DNA from: Ureibacillus manganicus DSM 26584 | GTDB taxonomy: Bacteria; Bacillota; Bacilli; Bacillales_A; Planococcaceae | Direction of reading: 5' to 3' | Assembly (NCBI RefSeq): GCF_000772945.1 | Contig: NZ_JPVN01000010.1 | Coordinates: forward strand, 62,001 to 126,000 | Length of the DNA: 64,000 bases | Translations under genes and position numbers: made by a program | The notes under the pieces: generated by a model | The model's input: only the letters and a program-made list of their open reading frames with translations | Told to the model about the DNA's origin: nothing | Databases searched by the model: none | Part shown: one piece after another, positions 18,448-27,224 of the stretch | How the letters are laid out: each line of letters opens with the position of its first letter | Numbering within the stretch: the first letter of the stretch is position 1

Positions 18448-18465
18448 AGCATGACTTTATTGTGG

Positions 18466-18690
18466 TTAATTAGAATTATCTCGTTCTTTTCGAATAACAG
18501 GAAGTAAGGATAATATATTATCTATTAAAAATGACCTACGAGCTTTTTTTACAAAACAGTATGCAGTAATTGATTGATTCGAAACATGAATTACCTTAAT
18601 TTTACGTTTCGAAATCTCTCCATTTTTTGCAACATAGATTATTTCTACCAATTGATTGCGCATCATGCTTTTGACCAACTGTTCCTTCAA
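18466..18690 (-). CDS. Small WYL-like protein (74 aa)
   Basis: Short protein with a WYL-like beta core: VEIIYVAKNGEISKRKIKVI, then ITAYCFVKKARRSFLIDNIL. WYL domains usually sit in transcription regulators and bind nucleic acids or small ligands; this one has no helix-turn-helix, like several stand-alone proteins common in Bacillales. The start is a TTG with AAGGAG eight bases upstream. It has its own terminator. Role unknown. Confidence 0.7.
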   Translation of the reverse strand: MKEQLVKSMMRNQLVEIIYVAKNGEISKRKIKVIHVSNQSITAYCFVKKARRSFLIDNILSLLPVIRKERDNSN

Positions 18691-18857
18691 TTATCCAGCT
18701 CCTTATAAGCTATTTCAGAACAAACGCTCCCAAATCAAAGGGTTTCTATACCAATTTATTATAAAACTAGTTATTTAAGAACTTTATGTTAGGCTTATAA
18801 GGGAATGTTGATATCTTTTCTTAATGCAGATTCTACTAAACATTATCTTCATGTAAC

Positions 18858-18897
18858 AATAAAAAGGTGACTTCTTTGTTTTAAAAAGAGATCACCT
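18858..18897 (-). terminator. Terminator of the 83-aa hypothetical gene
   Basis: On the minus strand AGGTGA...TCACCT with inner TCTTT/AAAGA pairing is followed by five T and ATT. Confidence 0.8.
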
Positions 18898-18943
18898 AAC
18901 TAAAATATGTAAGTATATTACATTTTATTCTTTATTTATTATT

Positions 18944-19195
18944 TTACTTCTCTATTCCACTAACCTTTTCGTAGGACATAACGGAAGTTGCAACACAATC
19001 GAAAAACTCATCAAATCCACTCAGGTCGCGTTTAGAAAAATTATCTTCTTTGTGATTGAAGGTAATAAATTTGATTAGGTAAAAATCGTGCCCTTCTTCA
19101 TGAATTACTACGTCTAAACTACAAAAGAAATCTTCTAAGTCAGTTATTACTCTATCAATATGCATTGTCTTGATTAGATAAGATACAATTTCCAA
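18944..19195 (-). CDS. Hypothetical protein (83 aa)
   Basis: An outstanding ribosome site (AAAGGGAGGTGATT) precedes a TTG at 19195, which I take as the start; the GTG at 19204 lies inside that site. The product is acidic and mixed alpha/beta, with no membrane segment or cysteine motif. I do not recognise the family. Having a strong ribosome site and its own terminator makes it a real gene. Neighbours give no clue. Confidence 0.6.
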   Translation of the reverse strand: MEIVSYLIKTMHIDRVITDLEDFFCSLDVVIHEEGHDFYLIKFITFNHKEDNFSKRDLSGFDEFFDCVATSVMSYEKVSGIEK

Positions 19196-19566
19196 CTTAA
19201 TCACCTCCCTTTATCCAAATTGAAAGTGGTTATATTTAGAAATATTCACATTTATTATAACAACAAATTTTATACAAATTTTTACAAATATAGCAACTTT
19301 ATTTAATATTATTATTGCTGAGAAGATATTTTAGTTGCAATTTGCTATTGATATCGTATATATTTTATATTTTTAGCAAGAAATATCTGATTTAAAAAGT
19401 TTTTACTTCAATTATTAAACTTTTAGAATATTTTGATAAAAATTGATTTTTACCACCAATAATATGTTAATATAGCTTAAATAGTAATTCGTTTGCTATT
19501 ATAAATTATTTAAATAAACTAACATAAATAAAACAAACTAAAGTCAATACGTGAAGGAGAAGTTCT
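19196..19566. other. AT-rich intergenic region with divergent promoters
   Basis: About 370 bp of very AT-rich DNA between divergent genes. It must hold both promoters, but I could not pick out a convincing pair of -35 and -10 boxes, and saw no RNA structure. Confidence 0.4.
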
Positions 19567-20526
19567 ATGAAACCAAATGTAAAAATTATCGATTGTACCA
19601 TTCGAGATGGCGGACTTGTAAATAATTGGGATTTCAGTATCGAATTCGTTCAAGATTTATATAATGGATTAAATGATGCGGGTGTTGAATATATGGAGAT
19701 TGGTTACAAAAACTCGCCTGCACTTTTGAATTCAACTGAGCCGAATCCTTGGAGATTTTTAGATGACGATTTTTTAAAACAAGTAATTCCTGAGAAAAAG
19801 ACAACAAAATTATCTGCATTAGTGGATATTGGACGAGTTGATCCAAATGATATTTTACCTCGTGAGGAAAGTATTCTAGATATGATTCGTGTAGCATGTT
19901 ATGTACGAGAAGTTGATAAAGGGTTAGAACTCGTTGAAATGTTCCATAATTTAGGATATGAAACTTCTCTTAATATCATGGCGCTTTCTAGTGTACCAGA
20001 ACAACAATTGATTGAAGCTTTTGATATGGTACGTGAAAGCTCTGTAGATGTTGTTTACATCGTGGATTCCTTTGGTAGCTTAGACCCGAGAGATGTCATG
20101 CATCAAGTTAAAAAATTCAGTGAACTAATTCCTAACAAAACACTAGGAATCCATACTCACAATAACTTGCAATTAGCATTTGCAAATACTTTAACAGCAA
20201 TGAGAAATGGCGTAACTTACCTTGATTCATCGATCTACGGTATGGGTCGTGCAGCTGGAAACTGTCATACTGAACTACTAGTAGGCTATATTCCAAAAAC
20301 AACTTATGAATTAAAACCATTGTTGCATGTAATTGAAAAACATATGCTTACTATGCGTGAAAAATGGGAATGGGGTTATATTATCCCTTACATGGTTTCT
20401 GGCATTCTGAACGAACACCCACGCGTAGCAATGGCTTATCGTAATAGTGACGAACGTGATCAGTTCGTAAACTTCTACGATAAAGTTACAACACCTGAAG
20501 CATCGCATTCTCCAATGCCAAAATAA
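19567..20526 (+). CDS. DRE-TIM metallolyase / HMGL-like aldolase
   Basis: TIM-barrel enzyme of the HMG-CoA lyase / 4-hydroxy-2-oxovalerate aldolase / homocitrate synthase superfamily. The first strand DCTIRDGG is the DRE-type metal motif (here IRD), and the metal-binding HTHNN occurs near residue 200, with GMGRAAGNCHTE in the C-terminal part. It is 319 aa and lacks the regulatory domain of isopropylmalate synthase. No acetaldehyde dehydrogenase partner gene lies nearby, so the substrate is open; a role in a 2-oxo acid aldol reaction is the safe statement. Site GAAGGAG precedes the ATG. Confidence 0.8.
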   Translation: MKPNVKIIDCTIRDGGLVNNWDFSIEFVQDLYNGLNDAGVEYMEIGYKNSPALLNSTEPNPWRFLDDDFLKQVIPEKKTTKLSALVDIGRVDPNDILPREESILDMIRVACYVREVDKGLELVEMFHNLGYETSLNIMALSSVPEQQLIEAFDMVRESSVDVVYIVDSFGSLDPRDVMHQVKKFSELIPNKTLGIHTHNNLQLAFANTLTAMRNGVTYLDSSIYGMGRAAGNCHTELLVGYIPKTTYELKPLLHVIEKHMLTMREKWEWGYIIPYMVSGILNEHPRVAMAYRNSDERDQFVNFYDKVTTPEASHSPMPK

Positions 20527-20540
20527 GAACATGAATTGTA

Positions 20541-20579
20541 AAGGGCGACACCTAGATTTGGAGTCGCCCTTATTTTTAT
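20541..20579 (+). terminator. Terminator of the aldolase gene
   Basis: AAGGGCGAC and GTCGCCCTT pair, followed by ATTTTTATA on the plus strand. Confidence 0.85.
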
Positions 20580-20582
20580 ATA

Positions 20583-21062
20583 CTAAATAATTTGATACAC
20601 AACTTCAAAATCTTCAAAAACTACTGGCATGTCTTCTGTGAATTCATAACCAAGTGATTTTCCCTCAGATTTGTAGAACCGTTCATGCCCTCTTTGCCAA
20701 GATTCTAAAGTATCGTCTTCACCTTCACGTTTACAAATATCATAAGTAATTTCTTTATAAGGTATAATTGTAACTGCAGTTGTCTCAATTACACACTTTG
20801 GATTTCCTTCCCAATCTGTAACTATACTTAAATCACCAACTTCAGGGACACGTGCACCTTCAATTTGATAAGCAAATAAACTACTTGCAGTAGCCTTTTT
20901 CTGGCCAACTAATACCAACTGTAAAAGTTCATTTGCCAATTTCTCAGTTAGTTCAAAATGAAATACATCAATGTATTTACTCGTTTCATTTCTGCCAGTT
21001 TCCGCTAAAAATTTATTCCAAAATAATTCTACACTTTTCTGAATTTGTTCCCCTTTTACCAT
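20583..21062 (-). CDS. ASCH domain protein
   Basis: 159 aa with the ASCH fold: the conserved GQKKATASSLFAY, then VGDLSIVTDWEGNPKCVIET and a tail ending EDFEVVYQI. ASCH domains resemble PUA RNA-binding folds, and some members hydrolyse modified nucleosides such as N4-acetylcytidine. The longer form of the family (about 150 aa) is present here. The frame allows a GTG at 21065 or ATG at 21062; I prefer the ATG, eight bases after AAAGGGG. It lies 19 bp after the DUF218 gene and is probably co-transcribed with it. Confidence 0.82.
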   Translation of the reverse strand: MVKGEQIQKSVELFWNKFLAETGRNETSKYIDVFHFELTEKLANELLQLVLVGQKKATASSLFAYQIEGARVPEVGDLSIVTDWEGNPKCVIETTAVTIIPYKEITYDICKREGEDDTLESWQRGHERFYKSEGKSLGYEFTEDMPVVFEDFEVVYQII

Positions 21063-21081
21063 CACTTAATCCCCTTTTATG

Positions 21082-21654
21082 TTATTTACCAAATATATAT
21101 GTTTTTAGTAAAGCTAAACGCTCTCTCAACAGAGATTTTGTTCGCACGCTATTCGGAGTTGGTGCACCGATAACATCTGTTTCCAACCCGACAACTTTGG
21201 CTAAGTATTTAGCTCTAGTGAGATGAAAATCATTTGAAATAATAGTCACTTCTGTTACACCTTCAGGTAATAATTTCTTAGAATATAGTAAATTCTCATA
21301 TGTTGAAGTAGAATTTTCTTCAAGATGAATACGCAAAGGGTCAATACCAGCATTTATTAAGTAATTTGCCATCACAGAGGCCTCTGTTGCAGGTTCATCG
21401 TGCCCTTGTCCACCAGATACAATGACTTGTACGTGTTCATACTGATTGAGATATTCAATTGCCACTTCTAGCCGATTTTGCAACGATAGTGATGGTACTC
21501 CACTCGGCTTCACTTTGGCACCGAGAATAATTAAGTAATCATTTGTTCCATCTGCTGTAGTTGTTTGTCCCTTCTCTATTTCAGCCCCTAGCCAAAAATA
21601 TCCAAGGAAAATTAAGAGAACAAACAGTATGATCCCACTAATCCAATATTTCAT
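21082..21654 (-). CDS. DUF218/YdcF family membrane-anchored protein
   Basis: A single N-terminal membrane anchor (residues 5-25) precedes an external DUF218 domain: YLIILGAKV, VIVSGGQGHDEPATEA, ENSTSTYENL and SNDFHLTRAK. The family includes E. coli YdcF, ElyC and SanA, linked to envelope polymer synthesis. The start at 21654 is used because the longer TTG start lies inside the ribosome site AGAGGTGA. It is upstream of the ASCH gene in a likely two-gene operon. Biochemical function unproven. Confidence 0.85.
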   Translation of the reverse strand: MKYWISGIILFVLLIFLGYFWLGAEIEKGQTTTADGTNDYLIILGAKVKPSGVPSLSLQNRLEVAIEYLNQYEHVQVIVSGGQGHDEPATEASVMANYLINAGIDPLRIHLEENSTSTYENLLYSKKLLPEGVTEVTIISNDFHLTRAKYLAKVVGLETDVIGAPTPNSVRTKSLLRERLALLKTYIFGK

Positions 21655-21857
21655 AGACTCACCTCTCAATCATTTTAACGTTTTTGGAGTGGAAAGGCTC
21701 CGGAATTTTTCCAAGTATGTAATATTTTATTTTTAGCCTCTAAAAATTTGTTCAACAATTTTTTAAAATTCATTCTTATTAAATTTGATAGGTATAAATA
21801 TTACGATAAATTCAAAACCAAAACAATTATTCCTAAACACTAAAAGGGTGACTGCAT

Positions 21858-21896
21858 ATGATACATCTAAGTGACTATGTTAGGAGGATAATTTGA
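21858..21896 (+). CDS. 12-codon leader ORF coupled to the next gene
   Basis: AAAGGGTGA stands six bases before an ATG that opens 12 codons (MIHLSDYVRRII) and a TGA. The stop overlaps the ATG of the next gene (TGATG), and the leader's Arg-Arg codons AGG AGG are themselves the ribosome site of that gene. This layout suggests that translating the leader controls, or re-initiates at, the downstream gene. The coding potential is seen; the function is inferred. Confidence 0.5.
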   Translation: MIHLSDYVRRII

Positions 21897-22183
21897 TGAA
21901 ATATAAAAATCAAAATCAAAATATTAATCAAGAACCTAACACACTAAGTCAAGCCGATAAACTAGCAATCATCGCAAGCTTGATATCCACTTTTGGTGGT
22001 GGGCTAGGGACAATCGCTACTTTAGTTGCAATTCAAGAAGAACAACAAAACAAAGAGCAAAGTAAACAAACTAATGGAAATAATGATTATGTTATTAGTG
22101 AATTAAACAAAATAAAAAAGCAGGTAAATGCTTTAGAGGTGGAATTAAAGCAAATTAAAAAAATGTTATCTCGACTTACGTAA
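21896..22183 (+). CDS. Small membrane protein with C-terminal coiled coil (95 aa)
   Basis: A polar, Asn/Gln-rich N-terminus (1-18) leads to one hydrophobic segment (about 23-45, LAIIASLISTFGGGLGTIATLV), then a Gln/Glu-rich linker and a heptad-like coiled coil (about 68-93). Similar small proteins occur in Bacillus and relatives without known function. I start at the ATG at 21896, eight bases after AGGAGG, rather than the TTG at 21893. Expression appears coupled to the 12-codon leader. Confidence 0.7.
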   Translation: MKYKNQNQNINQEPNTLSQADKLAIIASLISTFGGGLGTIATLVAIQEEQQNKEQSKQTNGNNDYVISELNKIKKQVNALEVELKQIKKMLSRLT

Positions 22184-22242
22184 TAGGTAAATTCTATTTA
22201 ACTTTATATGCATGACTACATAAAATAACCTTTACCATTAAC

Positions 22243-22285
22243 AAAAAGCATCAAATCATTGTGTATGATTCAATGCTTTTTGTTT
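22243..22285 (+). terminator. Terminator of the coiled-coil protein gene
   Basis: AAAAAGCAT / ATGCTTTTT with inner AATCAT / ATGATT pairing and a 5-nt loop; T run on the plus strand. Confidence 0.85.
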
Positions 22286-22426
22286 AATTCGAGATCTATG
22301 TTGTAGAAGGAAGTAATAGGGATAAGCGATTATTTTAAAATATCCCCAACTTTTTCAATTGTTTTTTCTGAATTTGCGCATCGCTTTCGATGCCTCACGA
22401 TAGCCCTATTCAGCTTAGGAGTTTAC

Positions 22427-23218
22427 TTATGAGAAAATAACTCTTTTTCTATGTTTATAGGAATTTTGAATAACGCTTTGCACATGTTGGTCAACGGTTT
22501 TGTTATAAGTATCAGCTTGCTCGATATTTGATAGATGTCCCGTATTTTTTAATACGACCAATGATGAATCTCGAACAAATGATTTCATTAACATTGAATG
22601 GTGAAACGTAACTATTCGATCTTCAAGTGAGGAAATTATCGTTGTTGGAACATCAACGGAAAAAAGAGTAAATGCATAATTTCTTCCAAATGCAGCAGAG
22701 GTACTCTTTAAGAATGTATCTTCTCGTATTAAGAAAGCTTCTTTTGACATTGATTGCAGTGTTTCATCTTGTAATTGATAAAAACATGCATTAATAGATC
22801 TTTTTTGAAACTCCCCATACCCTATTCTATTGATTAATCGCTTATATTTTTCTAGTTGATATATCCCTAAAAAATTTGGAATATAAAAAGTTGTATTACT
22901 TAGGATCATGGACTTTACTCTGTGTTTTTGCTGTTTATATATTTCCTGTACAACTAATCCGCCCAAAGATAAACCACAAAAGTGGGACTTTTCAATATTT
23001 AAGTAATCTAAGACTTCTAAAATATCTTTGGCAAATGTTTCAACGTTTAAGTTTTCATTTTTATCTGATTGACCATGCCCTCGCAACTCAACTAAAATCA
23101 GTCGGTACTTTTCACTTAATATTAACTGAGGAAACCATGTTTCTTTTCGATTTCCTAAACCATGAATAAAGACAATAATTTCCCCATGTTTAGGTCCTAC
23201 ATCTAAATAGTTTAACAT
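22427..23218 (-). CDS. Alpha/beta hydrolase
   Basis: 263-aa alpha/beta hydrolase. The oxyanion motif is FIHGLGN (17-23), the nucleophile elbow is GLSLGG with S84, and the likely acid and base are in SSLEDRIV (about 204) and NTGHLSN (about 229). The family covers esterases, epoxide hydrolases, C-C hydrolases and more, so the substrate is not predicted. Cytoplasmic, single gene. Site AAGGAGGGAATAG precedes the ATG. A small hairpin (GCATCG/CGATGC, 22378-22393) lies past the stop but has no T run. Confidence 0.85.
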   Translation of the reverse strand: MLNYLDVGPKHGEIIVFIHGLGNRKETWFPQLILSEKYRLILVELRGHGQSDKNENLNVETFAKDILEVLDYLNIEKSHFCGLSLGGLVVQEIYKQQKHRVKSMILSNTTFYIPNFLGIYQLEKYKRLINRIGYGEFQKRSINACFYQLQDETLQSMSKEAFLIREDTFLKSTSAAFGRNYAFTLFSVDVPTTIISSLEDRIVTFHHSMLMKSFVRDSSLVVLKNTGHLSNIEQADTYNKTVDQHVQSVIQNSYKHRKRVIFS

Positions 23219-23861
23219 CTATTCCCTCCTTACACTAACACCATTCCACTTTAGCTTTAAGTGTTGGGGCTAGTATTAGTGATGCTCTATGCTTCTAAAT
23301 TTAAGAGCTAATCACTAGTTAACAATTTTATATAAATAGCCAGGCCGTTTTAACCACAATCCACCTATTCCATTCATTTATAAGTATTCGCAATTCGATA
23401 ATGCTTTTAAACACAAGATGTTCAATTATATAGTGCAATCGTTTACATATTGTTACTTGTAAATGTAGCTTTCATATATAGTATGCAAACATCTTCATTT
23501 GCATTGTATTAGAACTACAAATTATGACATTTTTTTGATTTTTTACACAAACCGTATCGATGTAACGTCGATTTTGACTAAAAAAATCCTTCATTCTAGT
23601 TTGAATGAAGGATAAAATTCATTATTAAATGATAATTGTTTAAGAAGGGATTTAAATAAGGGGGACTTCATGACTTTCTGGTTTTAAAGTCATTTGGACA
23701 ATGCATTATTTGATTAAGTAGCAAACCAAACGAATTTCATTGACTATAGAGAAGATACAGAACTTTTGAATTGAATAAATCCTTATTTAAATAACACAGC
23801 TTGAATTTTGTTCACATTTCATTAACATTACTATGGGAAGATAAAGTAAGGAGTGATAATA
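23219..23861. other. Long intergenic region with terminator and inverted repeat
   Basis: About 640 bp without a gene. It holds a minus-strand terminator (23581-23613), a 12-bp inverted repeat ATTTAAATAAGG / CCTTATTTAAAT at 23650-23661 and 23781-23792, and a smaller palindrome (ATGACTTT/AAAGTCAT, 23670-23693). The promoter of the response regulator must lie in its right part. Confidence 0.5.
23581..23613 (-). terminator. Orphan minus-strand terminator
   Basis: ATCCTTCATTC / GAATGAAGGAT, 11 bp with a 6-nt loop, then TTTTTT on the minus strand. No minus-strand gene lies upstream, so it may end a small RNA read from the region 23620-23850. Confidence 0.7.
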
Positions 23862-24560
23862 ATGAAGCGTCCTATAAAAGTTTTAGCAATTGAAGATGAT
23901 CCAAATATTGTTGAACTGATGGATTTATATATAACAAAGATAGGGTTTACATTTATATCAGCATATGATGGTGAAGAAGGATTGAACCAATTTTACAATG
24001 AGTCTCCAGATTGCATTATTCTAGATATAATGCTACCTAAAATGAATGGCTTTGAAGTTTGTAAAATGATTCGTTTAGAAGATAAAAAAATTCCTATTAT
24101 TATGCTGACAGGTAAAGGTGAAACCTACGATATCGTTAAAGGTTTAGATACCGGTGCAGATGATTATATCGTAAAACCATTTGACCCTAATGAATTAATC
24201 GCACGTGTAAAATCTGTATTAAGACGAACAGTTTTATCTGAAAGCGAAGATGATGTTCTTCAGTTTTCCAATATTGTGATTAACATCAATGAATATCGCG
24301 TAATAATTGATGGTAAACAAGTGTTGATGGCTCCAAGGGAAATGGAGTTATTCTACTTCTTAGCAATGAATCCAAATCAGGTGATTTCAAGACAGCAGTT
24401 ATTGGACCGCATATGGGGTTATGATTTTGAGGGAGATCCTCGGACTATTGATGTACATATTAAAAGTGTTAGAGATAAGTTAACTGTGCATAATGCAGAT
24501 TGGTCTGTAGTTACGATTCGCGGTGTAGGCTATCGTTTTGAGGAGAATATGCATGCTTAA
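23862..24560 (+). CDS. OmpR/PhoB-family response regulator
   Basis: Receiver (1-120) with EDDPN, phospho-acceptor Asp in CIILDIMLPKMNG (about D54) and KPFDPNEL, then a winged-helix output domain (about 130-230; DPRTIDVHIKSVRDKL and VRGVGYRFE-like end TIRGVGYRFEE). I start at the ATG at 23862, eight bases after AAGGAG. The sensor kinase gene starts inside its 3' end (8-bp overlap) but is broken, so this regulator is now without its cognate kinase here. Target genes are unknown. Confidence 0.9.
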   Translation: MKRPIKVLAIEDDPNIVELMDLYITKIGFTFISAYDGEEGLNQFYNESPDCIILDIMLPKMNGFEVCKMIRLEDKKIPIIMLTGKGETYDIVKGLDTGADDYIVKPFDPNELIARVKSVLRRTVLSESEDDVLQFSNIVININEYRVIIDGKQVLMAPREMELFYFLAMNPNQVISRQQLLDRIWGYDFEGDPRTIDVHIKSVRDKLTVHNADWSVVTIRGVGYRFEENMHA

Positions 24561-25385
24561 AAAAAATACAATCTTTTCAAAATTGTTTTTAAGTTACTCT
24601 TTCATTATTGTAACGTCTCTTTTATTATTCATAGGTGTTTTTTCTATTTATTCCACATAACTCTTTACGATGAATATGAAGAAACCTATCAGCATCAATA
24701 TGAACAAATAGAAAAGCAGCTATACAGTCAAAAAAATTTAAGTAATCATGAAACTGCAGAAAGACTTAGCTATGCTTTAAACCAGCCACGTTATCATATT
24801 TATATTATTGATGAAAATAGACGACAAATTTTCGGGCCGGATCCTAACCAAACCTCTCAGATTATTAGTATTCCGAATGAAATTATTAAACAAGTACTTG
24901 CCGGTAAAAAAATATCTGAGGGGAATTTTTACAATGGAGAACTTCGTTATATTGTATCTTCAACCCTCCCCTTTAGTATAAACGGAGTAAATACTCCCAT
25001 TATGGTAAATATCTTTCACGATTTGACACATGAATATCAGCAGGTAATTTATATGATTTTATTTACATTCACTATCGCAATTGTTTTTGCAGGGTGCATT
25101 TTATGGTTTATTTCTAAAAAAATCACAGCTCCATTAAGAGAAATGAATGACATTGCAAGACTTTATGCAAAAGGAGATTTTTCAAAATCAGTTCATGTTA
25201 ATTCTAATGATGAAATCGGACAGTTAGCAAATTCCTTTACGTATATGGCAAAAGAATTAAATCAATTGGAAAACACACGTAAACAATTTATTTCAAATGT
25301 ATCGCATGAGTTACGTTCCCCTTTGACTTCAATAAAAGGATTTATCATTGCTTTAATGGACGGGACAATACCGAGTAATAAACGA
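24553..25385 (+). pseudogene. Sensor histidine kinase, frameshifted and truncated
   Basis: The frame opens with MLKKNTIFSKLFLSYSF and a first membrane segment but meets TAA at 24658. One missing base near 24651 explains this: in the next frame the protein continues as FHITLYDEYEETYQHQYEQ. From there a sensor loop, second membrane segment (about 25040-25110), HAMP domain (APLREMNDIARLYAKGDF) and HisKA dimer helix with the phospho-acceptor in NVSHELRSPLTSIKGF are intact. The sequence stops being kinase after GTIPSNK (about 25382); the whole ATP-binding domain is missing. Two independent lesions mean it cannot work as a kinase. Confidence 0.85.
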
Positions 25386-26243
25386 GCAATGGGTAGCCAT
25401 GTTGCCGTTGTGTTAAAAGAAGGAAACAAAGATGATAGTGAAAAGTTAGATGTATCAATCCTTGGAATTGAACCTGGTTCCTTTTTAGAACCTTCAGTCG
25501 TAGAAGGTAAGCCTTTAACAGAAGGTGACAATTACCAAGTTACCGTAAACAGTTCATTGAAAGATAAAGGTATTGAACTAGGAGATATATTAGAAATCGA
25601 AGGATTCGATGAAACTCTTGAAGTAATCGGGTTTGTTGAAGGTGAAACTTTTAACCATTTACCATCAATTTTTATCGACTTAGAACCATGGCGTTCGATA
25701 CATTTTGCTGCGCCTGGCTCTGATATGGGTGTAGAATCCCCTGTTAACGCGATCATGCTACAAGGTGATACTATTGACACGGAGAAGCTAGCTAATTCAA
25801 TCGATGGAATTGAAATTGCTACTAAAAAAGAAGCAATTAATGGATTACCAGGGTATACAGCAGAAAATGGAACGATTATGATGATGCTAGGATTTTTACT
25901 TGTCATTTCAGCTTTCGTTATTGGCGTATTCTTTTATGTTCTAACATTACAAAAGGCAAATCAATTCGGTGTAATGAAAGCAATCGGTGCAAGTAATGGA
26001 TTTTTAGCGAAAGCGATTATTTCGCAAATTACTTTACTAGCAACAATTAGTATTGGTATCGGAATCATATTTACATATGGTACTGCTGCAATTCTTCCCC
26101 CGGGTATGCCGTTTGCATTAGATTCTTCGTTAGTATTTAGTTATGCCATTATTCTATTAGTAGTGTCTGTACTAAGCTCACTCATCTCTGTAAGAAGAAT
26201 TACAAAGATTGATCCGTTACAAGCAATTGGGAGGGTAGAATAA
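25386..26243 (+). pseudogene. hrtB: HrtB-like ABC permease, 5' part missing, fused to the kinase remnant
   Basis: From about AMGSHVAVVLKEGN the frame encodes the C-terminal 285 or so residues of a FtsX/MacB-type permease. It resembles HrtB of the heme-export system: GLPGYTAENG, FFYVLTLQKANQFGVMKAIG, PPGMPFAL and the end KIDPLQAIG. The first membrane segment and roughly 100 residues of the external domain are absent, replaced in frame by the kinase fragment. A stop-free frame runs from 24657 across the junction to 26243, so a chimeric protein could be made. The join looks like a deletion between two once-separate loci. Confidence 0.8.
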
Positions 26244-26926
26244 TGAGTGGAATTCAGTTTAATAATGTCACAAAATATTATCAAGATGGAGCAGGTACTA
26301 AGTTAACGATTTTAGATAATGTATCATTAAATGTACAGCCAGGTGAACTTGTAGCTGTCATCGGACCCTCTGGTTCAGGAAAAAGTACTTTCCTATCAAT
26401 TGCAGGAGCCCTCTTACAAGCTTCAAGTGGTGAAGTAATTATTAATAATACTAACCTTTCTAAAATGTCGCCAAAGCAAGTATCTCAATTACGCTTAGAT
26501 CAGATTGGCTTTATTTTGCAAACATCTAATCTAGTACCTTATTTAAATGTTCTTGATCAATTACTAGTTGTTAAGAAAATGAAGGGAAAAATTACAGGTG
26601 CTGACAAGCATTTTGCAAAGGATTTGCTTAAAGGCGTTGGATTAGAGAGCAAATTGAAAAAGTATCCTGAACATCTATCTGGAGGTGAGCGTCAACGTAC
26701 TGCAATTGCTCGTGCATTTATGAATAATCCAGATATTATCCTTGCCGATGAACCAACTGCGAGTTTAGATAGTAAGCGAGCATTTGAAGTAGTTGAGCTA
26801 ATAGCTAATTTCGTGAAATCTAGAAACAAAGCGGCCATTATGGTAACCCACGACGAAAGGATGCTTTCTTATTGCGACCGTGTTTATCATATAAATGATG
26901 GAAAGTTGGTACTAGTAGAGCATTAA
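26243..26926 (+). CDS. hrtA: HrtA-like ABC transporter ATPase
   Basis: ATPase of the MacB/HrtA class: Walker A GPSGSGKST, Q-loop FILQTSNLVPYLNVLDQL, signature LSGGERQRT, Walker B IILADEPTASLDS and H-loop VTHDERM. It is close to S. aureus HrtA, which with HrtB relieves heme toxicity. The ATG overlaps the stop of the hrtB fragment by one base. This gene is intact at 227 aa, but its permease partner is truncated, so the exporter is probably dead unless another HrtB exists elsewhere. Confidence 0.85.
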   Translation: MSGIQFNNVTKYYQDGAGTKLTILDNVSLNVQPGELVAVIGPSGSGKSTFLSIAGALLQASSGEVIINNTNLSKMSPKQVSQLRLDQIGFILQTSNLVPYLNVLDQLLVVKKMKGKITGADKHFAKDLLKGVGLESKLKKYPEHLSGGERQRTAIARAFMNNPDIILADEPTASLDSKRAFEVVELIANFVKSRNKAAIMVTHDERMLSYCDRVYHINDGKLVLVEH

Positions 26927-26989
26927 GATTGGGTTGTTACTAAGCGAGGCTTCGTGCAATTATTATTGAAGTTCATCTTTAAATTAAGA

Positions 26990-27026
26990 AATGGAGTATT
27001 TGCTTCTAAGCAGTATTCCATTTTTT
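26990..27026 (+). terminator. Terminator after hrtA
   Basis: AATGGA / TCCATT with inner TGCTT / AAGCA pairing and some wobble pairs, followed by six T on the plus strand. Confidence 0.75.
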
Positions 27027-27049
27027 AATCTTTTATACTGCTTTTGAAA

Positions 27050-27085
27050 TGAAAAACCTCGACAAGTATAAGACCTAGTCGAGGT
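27050..27085 (-). terminator. Terminator after atoE
   Basis: ACCTCGAC / GTCGAGGT stem with T run on the minus strand (TTTTTCATTTC), about 140 bp past the atoE stop. Confidence 0.75.
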
Positions 27086-27224
27086 ACTAATTTTAATTAC
27101 TGAAAAACAGGAGCGACATACGGCTAAAATTGAACTTAGAAAAGTACAACTGGAAAACTAAGTTAACAATCTTGCGTTTTTATTTGATAGATTAGGTGTT
27201 TTTTACACCATTTGTACTCAAAAT

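Noticed and set aside
25532-25906. 124-codon frame opposite the hrtB fragment
   Set aside because: Antisense shadow; the plus-strand HrtB similarity is clear.
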